The notes beneath the pieces were generated by a model. It was not told the origin of the DNA. It ran no database searches and saw only the letters and a list, made by a program, of their open reading frames with translations. From Candidatus Aminicenantota bacterium (GTDB taxonomy: Bacteria; Acidobacteriota; Aminicenantia; Aminicenantales; UBA4085), in assembly GCA_003154255.1 (NCBI GenBank), contig PMCY01000284.1, positions 15,179 to 31,664 on the forward strand: a DNA stretch of 16,486 nt, written 5' to 3'. A program made the position numbers and the translations under genes. Numbering within the stretch: position 1 is the first letter of the stretch; every line of letters begins with the position of its first letter. Below, piece by piece: positions 13,036 through 16,486 of this stretch.

Positions 13036-16000
13036 CTAAGGCTTGTGCCGGAGCGCAGCCAGCCGGGCCCGGGCGTCCTTAAGTTCGGCATGGCCCGCAT
13101 CTGCGTCCGCCCAATATTGAACGAATTTTTCATATTGGAGACGGGCCTTCTCCTTTTCGCCCTTCTGCTCCAGAACTCGCCCAAGCCGATAATGATAGAG
13201 GGGATGAATGAGCAAGCGGACCTGGTTCGCCGGGTTGATGGTCATCAGCTTCGTGTATTCGGCCGCGGCCTTGTCGAGATCCCCTTTTTTCCAATAAACC
13301 CGGGCCAGCACGTCTTTGAGGAAGGGCAGGTTGTAGTTCATAAGCGATTGGGCGCGCGTAGTGCCAAGAGGGGCGGGCACGATTTTTTCCGCCATAGCGA
13401 CCGCCTCGCCGAGCGCATTCTCGGCCAGGGCGATTTCCGCCCCCAAAAGCTGATAAAGGAAGGCCGCTTGATCGCGATTGACAAGGTCCACATCCGGGAG
13501 CAAGCTTTGCATCTTTCGCAGGCCATCCGTGGCAGCCTTCACCCGTCCTTGCTGGAGATCGACCCAGCCGTTGAAAAAGCCTTGGGCGCAGGCAAAAAAT
13601 TTCCGATTCGATGCCGTCGGCTCCATGTTCCATGCGACAAGCGCCTCGAAGGCCTTCCGGGCAGCCTCGAACTCGCCCCTGTCGCTGTGGATGAAGCCCA
13701 GAATCCTGTTGACCGAGGCGACGGTTTGTTTAATTCCGGCTTCTTCGGCTTGCTTCTTCAGAGACAAATACATCTCCGCTGATTCATTCCAACGGCCCTG
13801 CAGATAACCATAAAACGCCTTCAGCCTTTGCCCCTCCATCTTGGCGCTCGGCGAAGCCGCGCGCGTGATGAAATCCGCTATCGCCCGATTCGTATCGCCA
13901 TAGCTTTCCTTGAGAGCGTAAACATAGGCCAGACTTCCATAGGAAAGATAGAAATCCGGCTTGGCGGCGAGGAGCCCCTTGTACTTGGCTGCGGCCTCAT
14001 CCAGCTTTCCCATGCGCAAATACATTTCCGCGAGGGAATCCAGAGGATTGGAATCCCCGGGGTTTTGGGCGGCATAGCTTTCGAGGAAGCGGATGGCTTT
14101 GTCGAAATTCCCCATACGGGAATGGACGAAGGCGATCGCATTCAAGGCCAAGCCGAAATTCGGGTCCAGGGTTAATGTTTTTTCGAACGCCTCCAGAGCT
14201 TCGCGATCGAGCCCTCGGTTGTAACTCGAGACTCCCAACTCATAGTGGGCGTATTTTTCCGCCGGATATTTCCCGGTCAGCTCTTTGAGAAGGCGGATTG
14301 GTTTGTCCGGATCCCGTTCAATCCAGCTGGCATAGTAGGCTTCAATGAAGAGCCTGACTTTCTCGGGAGCTTTGCCGGCGAACCGTTTGGCCTTCTCCAT
14401 GGCCTCATTCCGGGCTTTGATATCGGACAAATCATTGGCCGCCTTGGCCAGGAAGAGGTAGGCGTCGGCGAAGGTGGGGTCGAGGACAACGGCTTTCTCC
14501 AGCGAGCGGCGGGCGTCGGCGTTATAGAACCGTTCCTGTTCGTCCCGGCCGCGAAGGAAATAATTGTAAGCCTCCATCGAATCGGTGGTGAGGTCGATGA
14601 TCTTGGGCTGGGACTTTTCGATCTTCAGAACCGAGAGCCCGATGCCGCGGGAAATGGACCGGCTGAGCTGGTCGATCTGGGTCTTGAGGATGCTGGCGGC
14701 GCCTTCCCCTTTGGACGAGGCGCTTTTCAGGAGCTGTTTGGTGGATATATCCAAAACCTTGACGTCGGTGGCGAACGTATCTCCGGCCTTGATGTAGCTC
14801 CCGGCGACGAGGGCGTCGATGCCTTCCTTTCGGCAGACCGCGAAAGCGGCATCCTCATCAAAGGCGGCCTTTTCGTCTCGGCCCGACTGCCGGAGGAGGT
14901 CGTTCAGCCGCTGCCAGGACGTGACCCGGAAATGGCCCGAGAGCTCAAGGCTCGTGATGAGCAGGTTGGGAATGGCTTCCTGCAGATAATCGAAGGCCTT
15001 GTCCCCGGTCTGGTTCCGGAAGGCGACGACCGCGAGGGATCGCTTGGCGGCCGCGCTTTGGGGGATAAACTGCCAGATGATAAAGGCGATGACGACGGTC
15101 AGGACGATGACGGCGGGAATCCAAATTCTCTTGGAAGGGAGCCGGACGGTGATTTGTTTTGACGTTGCGGGCTTGCGGACGGGCGCCGGGGTCGTCCTCT
15201 CGGGTGACGCCGCTTCGATCCCGGCCAAGTCGGCCGAAAGATCGTCCGCGCTTTGATACCTTTTATCTTTGGACTTGTTCAGGCATTTCCGAACGACTTG
15301 CGACAGTCCATCCGGGATCTGGGGGTTGATCCTCTGTGGATCCGGAGGGGCCTCGATTTTCTGCTTGACGGCCACGCTCAGGGGAGTTTCGCCCTCAAAG
15401 GGCAGACGGCCGGTCAGCATCTCAAAGAGGACGATCCCCAGCGAGTAGATATCCGAGCGCCAGTCGGCCTCCTTCCAATCCACCTGCTCGGGCGACATGT
15501 ACTCCGGCGTCCCGATCATCACGTTGGCGCCGGTGATGCCTTTCCCTTTAACCGAACGGGCAATGCCGAAATCCATGATCCGGGCATTGCCGTCATGGTC
15601 GATCATGACATTTTGGGGTTTCAAATCCCGGTGAACGACGCCGACCCGGTGGGCTTCAGCCAGACCATCGCAGATTTGCCTGGCAATGTGGACGGCCTTG
15701 CCGATCGGCAGGGCGCCGACCCGGTGAATGAAGCTCTTCAGGTCCTCGCCCTGAACGTATTCCATGGTGATGTAATACGTGCCTTCCTCACGGCCGAAGT
15801 CGTGCATCCGGCAGATGTTCCGGTGGGAGATCGTCCTCGCCAATTTCAGTTCGTTTCGAAAGCGCTCGATCGTCCGCTCGTCGGAGGCGATTTCGGGATT
15901 GAGAAGCTTGAGGGCCAGCTTTTCCCGGACCTCCATGTCGAAGACCTTGTAGACCCGGCCCATCCCGCCATGGCCCAGGTCCTCGATGACCTGGTACCGC

Positions 16001-16164
16001 CGGGCGAAGGTCGAGCCTGTGGTCAGCTCGCGAAGGGGCATTTGAAGGGTTCCGGACGCATTGGGATGGATGTCCAAAGAAGAAGGGAGCTGGGTCCCGC
16101 AATCCGCGCAGAACCGCGCCAAGTCGGAGTTATTAGAATGGCAGGTCGGGCAGTTGTTGGCCAC
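13036..16164 (-). CDS. Membrane Ser/Thr protein kinase with N-terminal zinc ribbon, TolB-like domain and C-terminal TPR repeats
   Basis: A 1042-residue Hanks-type kinase. A zinc ribbon comes first (C5, C8, C19, C22). The kinase domain spans about 57-315 with Gly-loop LGHGGMGRVY (63-72), lysine K86 (ALKLL), catalytic loop HRDLKPQN (178-185), DFG (198-200), SPE (224-226) and R302. One membrane helix at about 348-367 follows a basic, proline-containing linker. Next comes a TolB/FlgO-like alpha-beta domain (about 376-520, starting SLAVVAFRNQTGD). The rest, to residue 1042, is a chain of TPR-like helical repeats with the usual A-x-LDP endings. The kinase should be cytoplasmic and the TPRs extracytoplasmic, if the single helix is real. 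It starts with GTG at 16164, preceded by GGGAG. It is monocistronic. Substrate and signal are unknown. Confidence 0.93.
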   Translation of the reverse strand: MANNCPTCHSNNSDLARFCADCGTQLPSSLDIHPNASGTLQMPLRELTTGSTFARRYQVIEDLGHGGMGRVYKVFDMEVREKLALKLLNPEIASDERTIERFRNELKLARTISHRNICRMHDFGREEGTYYITMEYVQGEDLKSFIHRVGALPIGKAVHIARQICDGLAEAHRVGVVHRDLKPQNVMIDHDGNARIMDFGIARSVKGKGITGANVMIGTPEYMSPEQVDWKEADWRSDIYSLGIVLFEMLTGRLPFEGETPLSVAVKQKIEAPPDPQRINPQIPDGLSQVVRKCLNKSKDKRYQSADDLSADLAGIEAASPERTTPAPVRKPATSKQITVRLPSKRIWIPAVIVLTVVIAFIIWQFIPQSAAAKRSLAVVAFRNQTGDKAFDYLQEAIPNLLITSLELSGHFRVTSWQRLNDLLRQSGRDEKAAFDEDAAFAVCRKEGIDALVAGSYIKAGDTFATDVKVLDISTKQLLKSASSKGEGAASILKTQIDQLSRSISRGIGLSVLKIEKSQPKIIDLTTDSMEAYNYFLRGRDEQERFYNADARRSLEKAVVLDPTFADAYLFLAKAANDLSDIKARNEAMEKAKRFAGKAPEKVRLFIEAYYASWIERDPDKPIRLLKELTGKYPAEKYAHYELGVSSYNRGLDREALEAFEKTLTLDPNFGLALNAIAFVHSRMGNFDKAIRFLESYAAQNPGDSNPLDSLAEMYLRMGKLDEAAAKYKGLLAAKPDFYLSYGSLAYVYALKESYGDTNRAIADFITRAASPSAKMEGQRLKAFYGYLQGRWNESAEMYLSLKKQAEEAGIKQTVASVNRILGFIHSDRGEFEAARKAFEALVAWNMEPTASNRKFFACAQGFFNGWVDLQQGRVKAATDGLRKMQSLLPDVDLVNRDQAAFLYQLLGAEIALAENALGEAVAMAEKIVPAPLGTTRAQSLMNYNLPFLKDVLARVYWKKGDLDKAAAEYTKLMTINPANQVRLLIHPLYHYRLGRVLEQKGEKEKARLQYEKFVQYWADADAGHAELKDARARLAALRHKP

Positions 16165-16486
16165 CCCTATATCTCCCTATCTTTATTGGCCAAACAATAA
16201 CAACCAACAGGTGGGAAGTCAACCGGGGGGCGCTTTAGACTTGGGTAGAACGAATGAAAAGCCGTAATTAGACTGACTTGCATCCTATTAAATCAATTCA
16301 GCTAGCTTCGCAACCCCCTATTCTCTTTCTTCTAAGCTGGTATGGCCGATCGGAGAAGTCTCAGTTGATTATTCAAACTCGCATACATGAAAACAGTTCG
16401 AAGCTCATATATTACGGTACCCCAATCAATTTCCCCTGATAGGCCTGATAAATAGGGTATTTATGCGGATCGATGGGTTAATTTCA
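16165..16486. other. AT-richer upstream region of the kinase gene, no gene seen
   Basis: Apart from the kinase promoter near 16194-16222, this 322-bp stretch to the right edge has no open frame with a start, ribosome site and recognisable product on either strand. It contains a 7-bp inverted repeat ATAAATA-ggg-TATTTAT (16448-16464) and two CCTGATA copies 9 bp apart (16435-16441, 16444-16450). These could be binding sites for a regulator or belong to a gene outside the window. Confidence 0.5.
16194..16222 (-). promoter_or_regulatory. Sigma-70-type promoter of the kinase gene
   Basis: Minus-strand -35 TTGACT (16217-16222) and -10 TATTGT (16194-16199) with an exact 17-nt spacer. Transcription should begin near 16187, giving a leader of about 20 nt that contains the GGGAG ribosome site before the GTG start at 16164. 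Confidence 0.65.

Overview
The window is about 16.5 kb of GC-rich bacterial chromosome. Gene content and style fit an Acidobacteriota/Aminicenantota-like lineage. The clues are a PhoH-PgpH-YbeY-CorC-Era housekeeping run, a Ser/Thr kinase fused to a zinc ribbon, a TolB-like domain and TPRs, and a homomeric Sat next to an alkaline-phosphatase-superfamily enzyme. This placement is an inference from memory of such genomes; no 16S or ribosomal protein gene is present to confirm it.

Region 1 (1-5108, minus strand) reads as one operon of six genes: a small ribbon-helix-helix protein, sulfate adenylyltransferase (sat), an alkaline-phosphatase-superfamily hydrolase, APS kinase (cysC), a UDP-GlcNAc 4-epimerase-like SDR enzyme, and a nucleotide-sugar 6-dehydrogenase that runs off the left edge. 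Intergenic gaps are about 20-35 bp, and the last two genes overlap by ATGA. Sulfate is activated to PAPS beside enzymes that would make a UDP-hexosaminuronate such as UDP-GalNAcA. The simplest reading is precursor supply for a sulfated, uronate-containing surface glycan rather than assimilatory sulfate reduction. No sulfotransferase, glycosyltransferase or PAPS reductase is visible here. The operon promoter has an 8-G tract between its -35 and -10 boxes, which could make it phase-variable.

Region 2 (5109-5274) is a divergent control region with two good sigma-70-type promoters facing away from each other and an imperfect palindrome on the plus-strand -35 box.

Region 3 (5275-11494, plus strand) is a compact housekeeping operon: phoH, a 7TM-HD c-di-AMP phosphodiesterase (pgpH), ybeY, a CorC/CNNM-type CBS protein and era. 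YbeY and Era both act in 16S rRNA/30S maturation. This Era is unusual: it carries a Lys/Ala-rich N-terminal tail of about 50 residues and a charged insertion of about 55 residues just before the KH core.

Region 4 (11495-13035) holds a bidirectional terminator, a convergent secreted zinc-dependent phospholipase C-like gene, tRNA-His(GTG) with encoded G-1 and CCA, and about 265 bp of AT-richer DNA with no convincing gene.

Region 5 (13036-16486) holds one large minus-strand gene for a membrane Ser/Thr kinase (zinc ribbon, kinase, one TM, TolB-like domain, TPRs) with a clear promoter, then AT-richer DNA to the right edge with no gene that I can support.
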